In this document: piece after piece, positions 1 to 8,935 of the stretch
How the letters are laid out: each line of letters opens with the position of its first letter
Position numbering within the stretch: the first letter of the stretch is position 1
From: Candidatus Latescibacterota bacterium
GTDB lineage: Bacteria > Krumholzibacteriota > Krumholzibacteriia > G020349025
Assembly: GCA_020349025.1 (NCBI GenBank)
Contig: CP070763.1
Location: 2,487,893 to 2,551,892, forward strand
Direction of reading: 5' to 3'
Length of the DNA: 64,000 nt
Notes under the pieces: generated by a model
Told to the model about the DNA's origin: nothing
What the model saw: only the letters and a program-made list of their open reading frames with translations
Databases searched by the model: none
Position numbers and translations under genes: made by a program

Positions 1-437
1 AGGATGCGTTCGACTTCGGCGTCGTGGGGCCGCATCGGCACGCCGCTGTCGATGGCCGCGACGACCGGTGTGACGATGAAGCCGGTGACGGTGACCAGGT
101 CATCGAGGCGGCCGAGAACCGTCATGTGCTCCGGATCGATTGCGATCTCCTCGTGCACCTCGCGCAGTGCCGTCGCGACGAGATCCACGTCGCCGGGGTC
201 TTGCATCCCGCCTGCGAGTGAGATTTCGCCTTTGTGATGCTCGACGCGCTCGGTGCGCTTGGTGAGCACGACGCGGTATCCCGGAGTGCGTTCCAGCAGA
301 AGCGCCACGGCCGCAGGCACGAGCTCCCCGGCCCGCGGCCGACGCGGATCCAGATCACCGAGTCGGCCTGGCGGACGGCGTGCGAGAATGCGTCGAATGC
401 GTGCCTCGACGGATGAGGAGTCGCTGTGCTCAGACAC
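1..437 (-). CDS. Nudix hydrolase, CoA pyrophosphatase-like (3' end beyond window)
   Basis: Minus-strand reading gives a Nudix protein whose C-terminus lies outside the window; about 145 residues are visible. The Nudix box runs GGMQDPGD...[11 protein letters not shown], with Asp where most Nudix proteins have the first Glu, a substitution common in the NudL/CoA pyrophosphatase group. A preceding [18 protein letters not shown] stretch also fits that group. Family members hydrolyse CoA or related nucleoside diphosphates in the cytoplasm. I chose the GTG at 437, which overlaps the metK stop by 8 bases and suggests translational coupling. The real substrate cannot be decided from sequence, and the family call is firmer than the CoA assignment. 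Confidence 0.75.
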   Translation of the reverse strand, partial: MSEHSDSSSVEARIRRILARRPPGRLGDLDPRRPRAGELVPAAVALLLERTPGYRVVLTKRTERVEHHKGEISLAGGMQDPGDVDLVATALREVHEEIAIDPEHMTVLGRLDDLVTVTGFIVTPVVAAIDSGVPMRPHDAEVERI

Positions 438-1593
438 CGCTCTTCAGCTGCCCGACGCGGTCCTTCAGCTTCTCGATCAAGTCGAGCCTCTCCCAGCTGA
501 AGCCATCCTCTTCGCGACCGAAGTGACCGTAGGCGGCCGTCTTGCGGTAGATCGGCTCGCGCAGGCCCAACGCCTCGATCATGCCGCGCGGTGTCAACGA
601 GAATGTCTCGCGCACCGCGCGCGACAAGCGCTCGGTGTCCACGTGTGCGCTACCGAAGGTCTCCACGAACACGGAAACCGGTTCGGCAACGCCAATTGCG
701 TACGCCAGCTGCACTTCGGCCTCGTCCGCGAGCCCGGCCGCCACGATGTGTTTGGCGATGTGACGCGCAGCGTAGCTGGCGGAACGATCGACCTTGGAGG
801 GATCCTTGCCGCTGAAGGCTCCACCACCATGCCGGCTCCAGCCACCGTAGGTGTCGACGATGATCTTGCGCCCGGTGAGCCCGCAATCTCCCTGCGGTCC
901 GCCGGTCACAAAACGCCCGCTCGGGTTGATGTGGTACTGCACCGCCCTCGTGTCGATCTCCTCGCTCGCAAGCACCGGCTTCGTAACCTGCTCGATCAGG
1001 TCTTCACGGATGCGCTCCTGCGACACATCGGGGTCGTGCTGTGAGGAGAGAACCACGGTGGTGACACGAGCCGGACGTCGCCCGGAGAACTCCACCGTCA
1101 CCTGCGACTTGCCATCGGGACGCAGGTACGCCAGCGTGCCGTTCTTGCGCAGATCGCTCAAGCGCTTGGTCAGGCGGTGCGCGAGCACGATCGGCAGCGG
1201 CATCAAGCTTTTGGTGTCACGGCACGCGTAGCCGAACATGAGCCCCTGATCCCCGGCACCGTCGCGATCCACGGCGTCCTTGATGTCGGGCGATTGCTTG
1301 TCGATCGCCGAAAGCACGGCGCACGTTTCGGCGTCGAGGCCGTATTCGGAACGTGTGTAGCCGATGTCGCGGATCACACTGCGGGCGAGATCCGGAATCG
1401 CCACCTGGCTTTTGCTGGTAATCTCACCGGAAACGAGAACCATGCCGGTTGTCACGAGGACCTCGCACGCGACGCGGCTCAACGGATCGCCCGTCAGCAT
1501 CGCATCGAGCACGGCATCCGAAATCTGGTCGGCGATCTTGTCCGGGTGTCCCTCGGTGACCGATTCGGACGTGAAAAGGTGTGTCTCCGGCAT
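430..1593 (-). CDS. metK: S-adenosylmethionine synthase MetK
   Basis: A 387-residue protein of normal family length that makes S-adenosylmethionine from methionine and ATP in the cytoplasm. The N-terminal [18 protein letters not shown] motif, [12 protein letters not shown] in the centre and the glycine-rich GGGAFSGKD loop near residue 260 are all present, so it should be active. The ATG at 1593 is favoured over an in-frame start 39 bases upstream because AAGGAGAGACG immediately precedes it. It lies 136 bases downstream of the sugar-phosphate isomerase gene, with its own extended -10 candidate in that gap, and its stop overlaps the Nudix gene start. No SAM riboswitch is recognisable in the leader. 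Confidence 0.97.
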   Translation of the reverse strand: MPETHLFTSESVTEGHPDKIADQISDAVLDAMLTGDPLSRVACEVLVTTGMVLVSGEITSKSQVAIPDLARSVIRDIGYTRSEYGLDAETCAVLSAIDKQSPDIKDAVDRDGAGDQGLMFGYACRDTKSLMPLPIVLAHRLTKRLSDLRKNGTLAYLRPDGKSQVTVEFSGRRPARVTTVVLSSQHDPDVSQERIREDLIEQVTKPVLASEEIDTRAVQYHINPSGRFVTGGPQGDCGLTGRKIIVDTYGGWSRHGGGAFSGKDPSKVDRSASYAARHIAKHIVAAGLADEAEVQLAYAIGVAEPVSVFVETFGSAHVDTERLSRAVRETFSLTPRGMIEALGLREPIYRKTAAYGHFGREEDGFSWERLDLIEKLKDRVGQLKSGV

Positions 1594-1674
1594 CGTCTCT
1601 CCTTCTTCGACATTGTGCCGCGGACGCGCCACTCCGACGGCAACTCGCTACAACAACCTCAGGCGCGGGAACTG

Positions 1675-1680
1675 ATTCTA
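1675..1680 (-). promoter_or_regulatory. Candidate extended -10 element of metK
   Basis: The minus strand reads TGCTAGAAT, an extended -10 (TGn plus TAGAAT, 5 of 6 to TATAAT), about 80 bases before the metK ATG in the 136-base gap between the isomerase and metK. No good -35 hexamer is visible at 16-18 bases. It would allow metK transcription independent of the PTS operon. Sequence match only. Confidence 0.35.
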
Positions 1681-1729
1681 GCATGCCCCATGCCCACGAC
1701 GCGACCGCCCGCGGTGCGGGCCAGGAAGC

Positions 1730-2806
1730 TCAGTCGGAACGCGCGAGGGCGCGCTTCAGAGTCTCGATCACTTCCACCGGCGTGGGATCGACGTCGTAGA
1801 GGAATGCGAGATAGACACTCGCGTAATCGCCGAGAGACGTCGCGGAGAGCGCACGTTCGAGAACGCTCCCTCCGACCGCATCGACGAACTCCACGCCCGC
1901 AACCTGGTCGCGCAGGATCTTCGCGGTCCAGGTCATGCGCCGCTGCGTCGGCTCCGGATCCGACGCGTCCCTCAGGAAGAAGAGCCGTGCGCGCCGCCGC
2001 ACTTCGGGCGGGCTCTGCCAGGCCATGATCTCGTTGTGGTTCATCTCCGGAAGCGCCGCCGCCGACGCCTGCGCCTTGGCGTTCTCGTGGACTTGCGCCT
2101 TCCAACGCCGTCCGACCGGCTCGAGCGCTCCACTCCCCGTGTAGAAGCAGGGCCAATGCTCGTGCCACATGCGTGCTAGCTGCTTGGCGCGGTTGCGCGA
2201 CTCCGGAACCTGCGGTGCCAGATCGCGCCCCTGCTTGCGCAGCAGACGTGCAGCAGCCTCGACCTCTGGGATCGGGTCGGCCTGCACCACACCCGCGGCG
2301 TGCAGCACAGAGAGCAGGGCGACGAGCGAGTGACCGAGCGCCGCGCGTGGCTGCAGGCCCGGCGGCAGCTTCACGACCGGCACTTCGTGCTCGGCGGCCA
2401 GCTGCTCGAGGCGACCGCCGGTCGTGATGCAGGCTCGCGCTCCCGCGTGCGACATCGACGCCGCGAATGCCGACAGGGTCTCCTCTGTGTTGCCGGAATA
2501 GCTGGAGAAGAGGAGTAGATGCTGCGGCCCCACCCACGTGGGAAGCGCGTAGTCGCGCGAGACGCTCACACGCAGCGCGTGCTGCCCCGCCCAGACGGAG
2601 GCGTACTCGGCGCCGATCGCCGACCCACCCATGCCGCACACGACGACCTCGCGAGAATCCCGAGCACGCAGGGACGAGGCGGACGGTTCGATCGCTGCAC
2701 GCACCTCGGCGGCTCGAGCGAGCTGATCGGGCAGACCGGCCACTTGCTGCAGCATGCCTCCCGGATCGGCGCCGGCTAGAGCCGCGGCGTCGTCGAGACG
2801 GCTCAT
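1730..2806 (-). CDS. Bifunctional phosphoglucose/phosphomannose isomerase (SIS domain)
   Basis: A 358-residue SIS-domain protein of the bifunctional glucose-6-phosphate/mannose-6-phosphate isomerase family. The VVVCGMGGSAIGAEY sugar-phosphate loop lies near residues 54-68, LLFSSYSGNTEETL near 98-111, and PEMNHNEIMAW in the C-terminal half carries the conserved Glu and His of this family. It interconverts fructose-6-P with glucose-6-P and mannose-6-P. Its ATG overlaps the stop of the EI gene (ATGA), so it is part of the PTS operon. That placement fits a role in channelling a hexose phosphate delivered or sensed by the PTS. The family is otherwise best known from archaea and some high-GC bacteria. 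Confidence 0.88.
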   Translation of the reverse strand: MSRLDDAAALAGADPGGMLQQVAGLPDQLARAAEVRAAIEPSASSLRARDSREVVVCGMGGSAIGAEYASVWAGQHALRVSVSRDYALPTWVGPQHLLLFSSYSGNTEETLSAFAASMSHAGARACITTGGRLEQLAAEHEVPVVKLPPGLQPRAALGHSLVALLSVLHAAGVVQADPIPEVEAAARLLRKQGRDLAPQVPESRNRAKQLARMWHEHWPCFYTGSGALEPVGRRWKAQVHENAKAQASAAALPEMNHNEIMAWQSPPEVRRRARLFFLRDASDPEPTQRRMTWTAKILRDQVAGVEFVDAVGGSVLERALSATSLGDYASVYLAFLYDVDPTPVEVIETLKRALARSD

Positions 2807-4584
2807 GGCACGCCCTCGCGGGCGTCCGCGGCGACGAGCTCTGGAAAGCGCTCGTGCATCACGGACGCCACCAGCGTGCGGATTTCGTCCGCTGTCGAGA
2901 GCCCCATCGCCTTGCGCGCCAGAGTCTTCGCTTCGTCGTACGTGATCCCACGGATGATGCGTTTCACTTCCGGAATCATGTAGGCGCTGATCGAGATTTC
3001 GTCAAGCCCGAGCCCGACGAGGAGAACGCTGTAGAGGGGATCGCCCGCGATCTCACCACACATCCCTACCCAGATGTCGTGCGCGTGACCCGCCTCGACC
3101 GTGTTGCGGATCAAGCGCAGGATGCTCGGATGCATGGGCTCGTACAGGTAGCTGATCCGGGCGTTGCTGCGATCCACGGCCAATGTGTACTGAATGAGAT
3201 CGTTCGAGCCGATGCTGAAGAAGTCGGTCTCGCGTGCGAGCAGATCGGCGATCGCCACCGCGCTCGGCGTCTCGATCATGATCCCGACCTCGACGCCTTC
3301 GTCGAAGTCGCGCTCCTCGCCGCGCAGCTCCATCTTCACTTCCTCCAACAGGCCGCTACTGGCGCGCACCTCCTCGAGGCCAGTGATCATCGGGAACATG
3401 ATCTTCACCTTGCCCCGCGCCGAGGCGCGCAGGAAGGCGCGGAGCTGGGTTCTCAGGATGTCCCGGCGCGTCAACAGAAAGCGAATCCCCCGCCAACCGA
3501 GGAACGGGTTCAACTCGCTCTTGCCAGCGCCCAGGTAGCTCGCAAACTTGTCTCCCCCGATGTCGAGGGCGCGGAAGATCACCGGCTCGGGCGCGATCGC
3601 TTCGACGATCTCCGCGTACTGGCGCACCTGCTCCTCTTCGCCGGGCAGGTCGTCGCGTGTGAGGAAGAACCACTCCGTACGGTAGAGGCCAACGCCCTTG
3701 GCACCCTTGGACAAGGCGAGCTCGGCGTCTTGCGGACGCTTGACGTTGGCGGAAAGCTCGATCTTGCGCCCGTCGAGCGTGATGGCGGGGTAGTCCTTGA
3801 GCGTGAGCATCGACTCTTCGAGCTCGATGAAGCGTTGCCGCGCTTCCTCGTAACTGCTGCGCGTCTTCTCCCCCGGCCGCACAACCACGACGCCGGCATT
3901 GCCGTCGATGATGATCTCGTCTGCATGGCGCACGTGTTCGGTGAGCTGCTCGAGCCCCACAACGGCTGGAATCCCGTAGCTACGCGCCAGGATTGCGGCG
4001 TGCGAAGTGCGACCGCCAAGGTCGGTGGCGACCCCGAGTACGAAGCGGCGATCGAGCATCACGGTGTCAGAGGGGGTGAGGTCCTCGGCGACGAGTATCG
4101 ATTCCTCGCTGATGCCACCGTAGGTCGTCGCCGCTTCGCCCGACATGCTGTGCAGCACGCGGCGACGGACGTCCTCGACGTCTGCACGCCTCTCCCTCAG
4201 ATAGCTGTCGCCGATGGTATCGAAGGACTCGATGATGCGTCCGATGACGCGATTGAAGGCGAACTCGGCGCAGATCAGTTGCGTGCGGATGAGCTCCTCG
4301 GTGTCTTCGATCGCCTTCGTATCCTCGAGAATCAGCAGGTGCGCATCGAAGATGGCCGCATGATCCTCACCGATCTTGCCGGCGAGCCGCGAGCGGCTCT
4401 CGCGGATGCGCTCGCGCGTGCGCTCCAGCCCCCGGTGCAGGCGTTCGATCTCCTCCTCCACCTTCTCGCGCGCAACGAGAAAGTTGGGAGCGAGGATCTC
4501 CCGCGGCTGCTGCACGTAGGCGCGACCGATGGCGATGCCAGGCGACACGGCGATGCCGCGAACGCTGATCTCCTTGCCTTGCAT
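2803..4584 (-). CDS. ptsI: PTS enzyme I (phosphoenolpyruvate-protein phosphotransferase)
   Basis: A 593-residue enzyme I, close to the usual 570-590. It takes phosphate from phosphoenolpyruvate and passes it to HPr in the cytoplasm. The phospho-accepting His is H195 in GGRTSHAAILAR. The C-terminal PEP-binding barrel has GIMIETPSA and FSIGSNDLIQYTLAVDR, and the active-site Cys sits in WVGMCGEIAG. The ATG at 4584 has GGAGGCAACG directly before it; the longer in-frame extension upstream runs through the HPr gene and is not coding. It follows HPr by 25 bases and overlaps the isomerase start by 4. All catalytic residues appear intact, so this PTS should be able to phosphorylate. Confidence 0.95.
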   Translation of the reverse strand: MQGKEISVRGIAVSPGIAIGRAYVQQPREILAPNFLVAREKVEEEIERLHRGLERTRERIRESRSRLAGKIGEDHAAIFDAHLLILEDTKAIEDTEELIRTQLICAEFAFNRVIGRIIESFDTIGDSYLRERRADVEDVRRRVLHSMSGEAATTYGGISEESILVAEDLTPSDTVMLDRRFVLGVATDLGGRTSHAAILARSYGIPAVVGLEQLTEHVRHADEIIIDGNAGVVVVRPGEKTRSSYEEARQRFIELEESMLTLKDYPAITLDGRKIELSANVKRPQDAELALSKGAKGVGLYRTEWFFLTRDDLPGEEEQVRQYAEIVEAIAPEPVIFRALDIGGDKFASYLGAGKSELNPFLGWRGIRFLLTRRDILRTQLRAFLRASARGKVKIMFPMITGLEEVRASSGLLEEVKMELRGEERDFDEGVEVGIMIETPSAVAIADLLARETDFFSIGSNDLIQYTLAVDRSNARISYLYEPMHPSILRLIRNTVEAGHAHDIWVGMCGEIAGDPLYSVLLVGLGLDEISISAYMIPEVKRIIRGITYDEAKTLARKAMGLSTADEIRTLVASVMHERFPELVAADAREGVP

Positions 4585-4609
4585 CGTTGCCTCCGGGTGC
4601 CCGAGCTCT

Positions 4610-4906
4610 TCACGGCGGCGACGCACTTCCGCCGGCCTCCTCCTCGTCGAAACCACGTTCCACCAGCGCCACGAGCTGTCGGACGGCTTCGCGCTCGTCG
4701 CAACCGTCGGCGCTGATCCGCAGCAGCGTATCCTGGGTGGCCCCAAGCGTCGCGAGCCCGAGAATGCTCTTGCCATCCACCGGCGCCGCCTCCGGTGTGG
4801 ACACCTGGATGCTGGCTTTGAAACGCGAGGCCATGCGCACGAAGGCGCCGGCGGAGCGCAGGTGCAAACCGAGCGTGTTGCGGATGCGGGCTTCGCCTCG
4901 GGTCAT
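4610..4906 (-). CDS. ptsH: PTS phosphocarrier protein HPr
   Basis: A 98-residue HPr, slightly longer than the usual 85-90. The phospho-carrier histidine is H15 in NTLGLHLRSAG, where family members usually read GLHARPA; the following Ala and the helix-capping Pro are replaced by Leu and Ser. The regulatory site usually occupied by Ser46 (KSIMGVMS in Bacillus) is KSILGLAT here, so it is Thr53. That matters because HPr kinase is encoded in the same operon. The ATG overlaps the EIID stop by 4 bases and enzyme I follows after 25. It should pass phosphate from EI to the mannose-type EIIA. Confidence 0.9.
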   Translation of the reverse strand: MTRGEARIRNTLGLHLRSAGAFVRMASRFKASIQVSTPEAAPVDGKSILGLATLGATQDTLLRISADGCDEREAVRQLVALVERGFDEEEAGGSASPP

Positions 4907-5628
4907 CGGTTCCAGCCCGTGGGGAGCTCCAGGCGCTGCATCAGGACTCCCAACGCCACCAGCACCAAGAATGCAATCCCGGGCGAGACCTGCCGCCTGG
5001 CCGCATAGTACCCGACCCCGAGCGCGAGGCCCATGTCCAAAAGGGAAGCGGCCGCGAAGCGGGCCCGCACGATGGCAAGCACGGGCAGCGCAACCGCTGC
5101 GATCAGGACGATGCGATGCAGCGGCACGATCCAGGAGCGCGGCGGCCGCACACGCTCGCGCTCCTGAAGCAGCCGTGCGCTCGCCGCGACACCGCGGCGA
5201 AAGCAGCGCCAACGCCCCCATGTCGCCGTGATGTTGAACAGCAGCCAGGCGGCCGCCACGGCGAGGGCGGGAGAGCCAAAGACGACCCCCACGAGTGCCG
5301 ATGCCATCAGTGCCGGGCGCAGCGCGCCCCAGTAGAAGAGATCGGCTGCGCCACTCAGAGGAGCCGCCAGCCAATCGCGCACGCGCGTGGCCGCCCCTCG
5401 CTCCCCCTGCAGCTCCAATTGCGCCACCGCTCCGATGACGGCGGGTGCGACATAGATGTTCGTGCCGAAGGTCACGGTGTGATGCCGCGTCGCTGCGGCC
5501 GGATCCTCGGCCCGGGCCAGAGCCGGGAGCAATGCGTAGAGGTATCCGCCCCCCTGCATGCGCTCCGGGTGCCACGAGGCATCCAGCATGCACGTGCGCC
5601 AGAACACGGCGAGGGGGGGCCGTTCCAC
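4903..5628 (-). CDS. PTS mannose-family EIID membrane component
   Basis: A 241-residue EIID of the mannose/fructose/sorbose PTS family, shorter than the usual 270-300. The N-terminus FWRTCMLDASWHPERMQGGG matches the family signature FxRxxxxQxsWNxERMQxxG. Hydrophobic segments lie in the second half and C-terminus. With EIIC it forms the inner-membrane translocation unit. The start is a GTG sharing its G with the TAG stop of EIIC, so translation is probably coupled. I could not judge whether it still transports sugar or serves only in regulation; the shortened length leaves both open. Confidence 0.87.
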   Translation of the reverse strand: MERPPLAVFWRTCMLDASWHPERMQGGGYLYALLPALARAEDPAAATRHHTVTFGTNIYVAPAVIGAVAQLELQGERGAATRVRDWLAAPLSGAADLFYWGALRPALMASALVGVVFGSPALAVAAAWLLFNITATWGRWRCFRRGVAASARLLQERERVRPPRSWIVPLHRIVLIAAVALPVLAIVRARFAAASLLDMGLALGVGYYAARRQVSPGIAFLVLVALGVLMQRLELPTGWNR

Positions 5629-6305
5629 TAGGCGACCCCCAGGACGACACCGAGAAGCGCGCCGAGAAGCAGCCACGGCAGGCGAAGCCGAGGCGTCGCG
5701 CGCAGGAGCGCCACGCTCGCGAGCCCGAGGCCTGCGCCACCGACCGGAAGCCGCAAGCCCAGCTCGAGTGCCCACGCCGCAGCAACGGGCGCCAGCACGG
5801 CGACCAGTGCCGTGCTGGCGCCGCCCCGCAGCAGATGCAGCACGATCGCATCCCGTTGCAACGCCGCGACAGCACCCGTCTCACCGCGAAGCGCACCTTT
5901 CGTCGCACGTGAGGCGAGACGCGATTGGATTCGCCGCTGCAAGCGCAAGAGGGCGCCACCGCCGAAGGCGGCAAGCACTCCCAGAACGCCGGCAACCGCG
6001 AGCTCGTCGTTCTGCAACCAGGTGCCGAGCGTCGCGCCCGACGGAAGCGCCGCCACGGCGCAGACTCCACCGAGCGCAAGATCGGGGATCCTGGCGCCGC
6101 CGACCGGTTGCGTGACGATCCAGATCATCTGGATCAAGGCGCCGCCCGCAACCCCCGCCTCGAAACGACCGAGAAGCAGACCGGCAAGGGCCCCGGCCAC
6201 GAGGGGTTGCGACAGCTGCAAGCCCAGGCCCGCATCTTGATCCAACGCGAGGAGCGCCCCCAGCACCGCAAGCAGCGCGATGTCGGTGCCAGCGATCGGA
6301 TTCAT
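5628..6305 (-). CDS. PTS mannose-family EIIC membrane component
   Basis: A 225-residue, strongly hydrophobic EIIC-type protein, slightly short for the family (about 250). The N-terminus begins at the membrane with IALLAVLGALLALDQDA, followed by QPLVAGALAGLLLGR and a GGALIQMIWIVTQPVGGAR stretch typical of mannose-type EIIC. Five to seven membrane segments are visible. It would form the sugar channel with EIID. Its ATG overlaps the stop of the GH57 gene by 4 bases and its own stop shares a base with the EIID GTG. The split of EIIA/EIIB from EIIC/EIID by a glycoside hydrolase gene is unusual. Confidence 0.83.
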   Translation of the reverse strand: MNPIAGTDIALLAVLGALLALDQDAGLGLQLSQPLVAGALAGLLLGRFEAGVAGGALIQMIWIVTQPVGGARIPDLALGGVCAVAALPSGATLGTWLQNDELAVAGVLGVLAAFGGGALLRLQRRIQSRLASRATKGALRGETGAVAALQRDAIVLHLLRGGASTALVAVLAPVAAAWALELGLRLPVGGAGLGLASVALLRATPRLRLPWLLLGALLGVVLGVA

Positions 6306-8419
6306 GCATCCTCGATGCGCTGGCGAATCGTCCCCCTCCAGAGAGGAGCCAGCGGCTGTTCGGGGAGGAAAAGGAAGGCGGAGCCCTGGTAGACGCGTTC
6401 GAAACCGCTCTCCGACATCGACACCGTCTCGATCGGAGTGCGCCACACTTCCATCGGCGCATCCGCTTCGAGGACGACCCGCAGTCCGGCCCAAGTGTCG
6501 ACCAGATCCACGCGCTGCACCGAGCGCAGGACACCGCGGCTGCCGAGATGACCCTCGTCGAGCCGCCGTCCCTCTGTTTCGATCCAACGGTCCGGCGCTT
6601 CGGCTGCCAAGAGATTGGCCGCGAGCTCGACGCCGAAGCGACACGGACTTCCAGGATCGCCATCGAGCAAGACCTCGTATGCGCACTCGAGCCCACTGTC
6701 GACGAGCCGCATGCGTCGAACGACGACGACCCGAGCATCCGCCCCCTGCACCGGGCAGTCGCTTTCGAGTCGCAGGACGGAGCCGTCCAGGCGCCAATCG
6801 TATGCGCTCCATGGGAGTGCTGCCCGCTCCGGCAGACGCGCCGCGTCGAAGGCCGCTGCACCGGCGTCGGCTGCAAACAGATGATCGATGAAGGAGCCCC
6901 GCCGGTAGCGATCGTAGACGAGAGCACGATGCAGATCGGGCTCCTTGGCGCGCACGAGCTCATGGATGCTCACGGTGCGATTCGTGTCCGCGTCTCCCCG
7001 CTCCTGCTCCGCCAGGCTTCGCAGGTTGTCGTGGTACGACTCGGGACGACGCGTCATGAGGTCGAGCACGTTGAAGCGATGGCGGCGTGCGTCGAGCTCG
7101 TACACCGCACCGCCGGCATCCGGTTTGACGACCGCGATGTGGGTGTTCGTGCGCATGAGGATCTCGGGGCGCCCGTCACAGTCGAAGTCGACGACCTCCG
7201 AGGCGTTCTGCCCGTCGCGGAGCCGGTCCAGCAACGACTCGGCCTCGATGAGCTCGCGGTAGATCGCGTGGCGCAGGTGTGGCAGGTAGAGCCCTCCGAA
7301 CAAACCGTGCCAGTAGGCGCAATTGCACTGCCCGCGCCACAGATGCTCCGAGGCGCGCTGCACCAGCTCGTCCTCTTCGCCGCGTCGACTCGCCTGCGCT
7401 TCGATGCGCCGGCTCACGGAGAGCATCTTCTTGTGCATCCAGTTGCTCTCCGGGTAGCGCGCAAGGAAGTTGCGCCAGAATCCTCCGCGCACGAACGCAC
7501 GCAGCTCCTCCTCGTCGGTGCCACCCGAGAGCCGCTCCTGTGCGGCACGCAGTCGGCTCTGCGCCGTCACCGGCAGGGCCCATTCCATCATTTCGGCGTA
7601 GGACGCCGTGGGGAGGTAGACGCGACCGCGGGGAGCATGCTTCGCCACTGCATCGCTGAAGGTGGTGGTGCGCAGCCAAGCGGAATTGTCGTCGAGAGCG
7701 GAGAAGAAGCGCTCCAGCCAGTCGCGCTCGTAGCAAAGCTCGTGCGTGCCCGGCCAGATTCCGAACTTCTCGCCGTCGTCCGCATGCACCAGGAGCGTCT
7801 CGCGCTCCTCGTTCGCCGCCGCGCGCGCCCAGTCGAGGGTCTCCTCCGGCTCGGCGAAGGGCAGCAGGTAGCGCAGCTTCTGGGCAATGGGGAAGATGCG
7901 CAGCAGCTGCCCGTTCTCCTCCGTAATGAAGTAGCCGTCCAGCTCGTTGCGCGAAAGCCCGGCGCTGGTGAAGTGCGAATCGTCCACCACCGTGTACTGC
8001 AGGGCGGCGCGAGTCAGCGACTCGGCGAGCTGCGGCTCCCAGACGCGCTCCGCCAGCCAGCCACCGCGGGCGGTGACGCCGAAGCGGTCGAGCAACCACT
8101 GGTTGAGGCGTTTGATCTGACCTCTGCGGTCGCGTTCCGGAATGACCGGGAGGATCGGCTCGTTGTAGCCGCCGGAGAGCAGCTCGAGCTGACCCCGCTG
8201 CACGAGTCGTCGCACCTGCTCGATGTAGTCCGGATGCTGCGCTTCGATCCACTCCCACAGGACACCCGGTTGGTGCAGGCACGCGCGCACGCCGGGGTGC
8301 TGCTCGAGAACCTCGAGAAAGGGCGCGTAGGCGCGCGTGTACGCATCCTCGATCACGTGATCGAAGTTGCCGACGGGCTGGTGGTTGTGGACCGCGAAGA
8401 TCAGCTCGACGGTCGCCAT
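6302..8419 (-). CDS. GH57 4-alpha-glucanotransferase/amylase-like protein
   Basis: A 705-residue glycoside hydrolase family 57 protein with the TLGT-type layout: an N-terminal (beta/alpha)7 catalytic barrel to about residue 300 and C-terminal domains resembling DUF1925/DUF1926. Motifs in order are HNHQPVG, GGYNEPILP, WLAERVWEP (nucleophile Glu near 114), VVDDSHF and HADDGEKFGIWPG (catalytic Asp near 205). It should act on alpha-1,4-glucans such as maltodextrin or glycogen. No signal peptide is visible, so it is probably cytoplasmic. It sits between EIIB (15-27 base gap) and EIIC (4-base overlap), tying glucan metabolism to the PTS. The start could instead be the ATG 12 bases upstream. Confidence 0.9.
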   Translation of the reverse strand: MATVELIFAVHNHQPVGNFDHVIEDAYTRAYAPFLEVLEQHPGVRACLHQPGVLWEWIEAQHPDYIEQVRRLVQRGQLELLSGGYNEPILPVIPERDRRGQIKRLNQWLLDRFGVTARGGWLAERVWEPQLAESLTRAALQYTVVDDSHFTSAGLSRNELDGYFITEENGQLLRIFPIAQKLRYLLPFAEPEETLDWARAAANEERETLLVHADDGEKFGIWPGTHELCYERDWLERFFSALDDNSAWLRTTTFSDAVAKHAPRGRVYLPTASYAEMMEWALPVTAQSRLRAAQERLSGGTDEEELRAFVRGGFWRNFLARYPESNWMHKKMLSVSRRIEAQASRRGEEDELVQRASEHLWRGQCNCAYWHGLFGGLYLPHLRHAIYRELIEAESLLDRLRDGQNASEVVDFDCDGRPEILMRTNTHIAVVKPDAGGAVYELDARRHRFNVLDLMTRRPESYHDNLRSLAEQERGDADTNRTVSIHELVRAKEPDLHRALVYDRYRRGSFIDHLFAADAGAAAFDAARLPERAALPWSAYDWRLDGSVLRLESDCPVQGADARVVVVRRMRLVDSGLECAYEVLLDGDPGSPCRFGVELAANLLAAEAPDRWIETEGRRLDEGHLGSRGVLRSVQRVDLVDTWAGLRVVLEADAPMEVWRTPIETVSMSESGFERVYQGSAFLFLPEQPLAPLWRGTIRQRIEDA

Positions 8420-8446
8420 CGCATACCCCACGGCGCACGCTGCGGC

Positions 8447-8935
8447 TCAGGGCCACACGCGCGCGAGCATTCTGCGATCGATGGGTACGCCGCGCGCACC
8501 CGGCAGATCGCGCGCCTCGAGGCGGACGCCGCGCTCGAGAAGGGCGCGCAGGTCTCGCGCATCCTGCTCGGACAGATGCACATAGTCCAGAAGCCGCTTC
8601 CTGCCGGGGGCGTGATGCATGCCGCCGACGTTGATCTGGTCGATGCGCGCGCCGAGCTCGACGAGGCGGCGCGCATCCGCTGCGCGGCCGACGACGTAGA
8701 GCGCGCGTGTTGGCGGCCTCGGCTCGCTCAGCGCCGCTGCCGCCGTCGTCACCGGGACGACCTCGATGTCGTAGTCGCCCTCGGCGAGTGACGTGTAGAA
8801 CGCCGAGCGCTCCGCATCCTGCGCCACCTCGTCGCTCGCGAGCACAACGCGTTCCGGCCGCCAGCTCGACGCCCAGCCGAGCAGCACTTGTCCGTGCAGC
8901 AAGCGATCATCGATGCGCAGCAACGTCTCGCTCAC
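8447..8935 (-). CDS. PTS mannose-family EIIB component
   Basis: A 162-residue EIIB of the mannose/fructose/sorbose family, the expected length. The N-terminal LLRIDDRLLHGQVLLGWA carries the phospho-accepting histidine H14. It takes phosphate from EIIA and hands it to sugar at the EIIC/EIID transporter. The GTG start overlaps the EIIA stop (GTGA), so the two should be made in equal amounts. The C-terminal half keeps the INVGGMHHAPGR loop typical of the family. The domain is stand-alone, not fused to EIIA as in Escherichia coli ManX. Confidence 0.92.
   Translation of the reverse strand: MSETLLRIDDRLLHGQVLLGWASSWRPERVVLASDEVAQDAERSAFYTSLAEGDYDIEVVPVTTAAAALSEPRPPTRALYVVGRAADARRLVELGARIDQINVGGMHHAPGRKRLLDYVHLSEQDARDLRALLERGVRLEARDLPGARGVPIDRRMLARVWP

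Noticed and set aside
1594..1729. Possible SAM riboswitch ahead of metK
   Set aside because: The 136-base leader shows no conserved core of SAM-I, SAM-II or SAM-IV types, only an extended -10 candidate.
2467..4716. Long plus-strand open frame of 749 codons opposite enzyme I and the isomerase
   Set aside because: It is antisense to well-conserved PTS genes, has no recognisable motif, and reflects the GC-rich codon pattern of the real genes.
4610..6079. 489-codon reading covering HPr, EIID and EIIC in one frame
   Set aside because: Only its last 98 codons match HPr; upstream it is out of frame with EIID and EIIC, which have their own clear signatures.
6548..8791. Long plus-strand open frame of 747 codons opposite GH57
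   Set aside because: Antisense to a protein with all GH57 motifs; the translation has no family signature.
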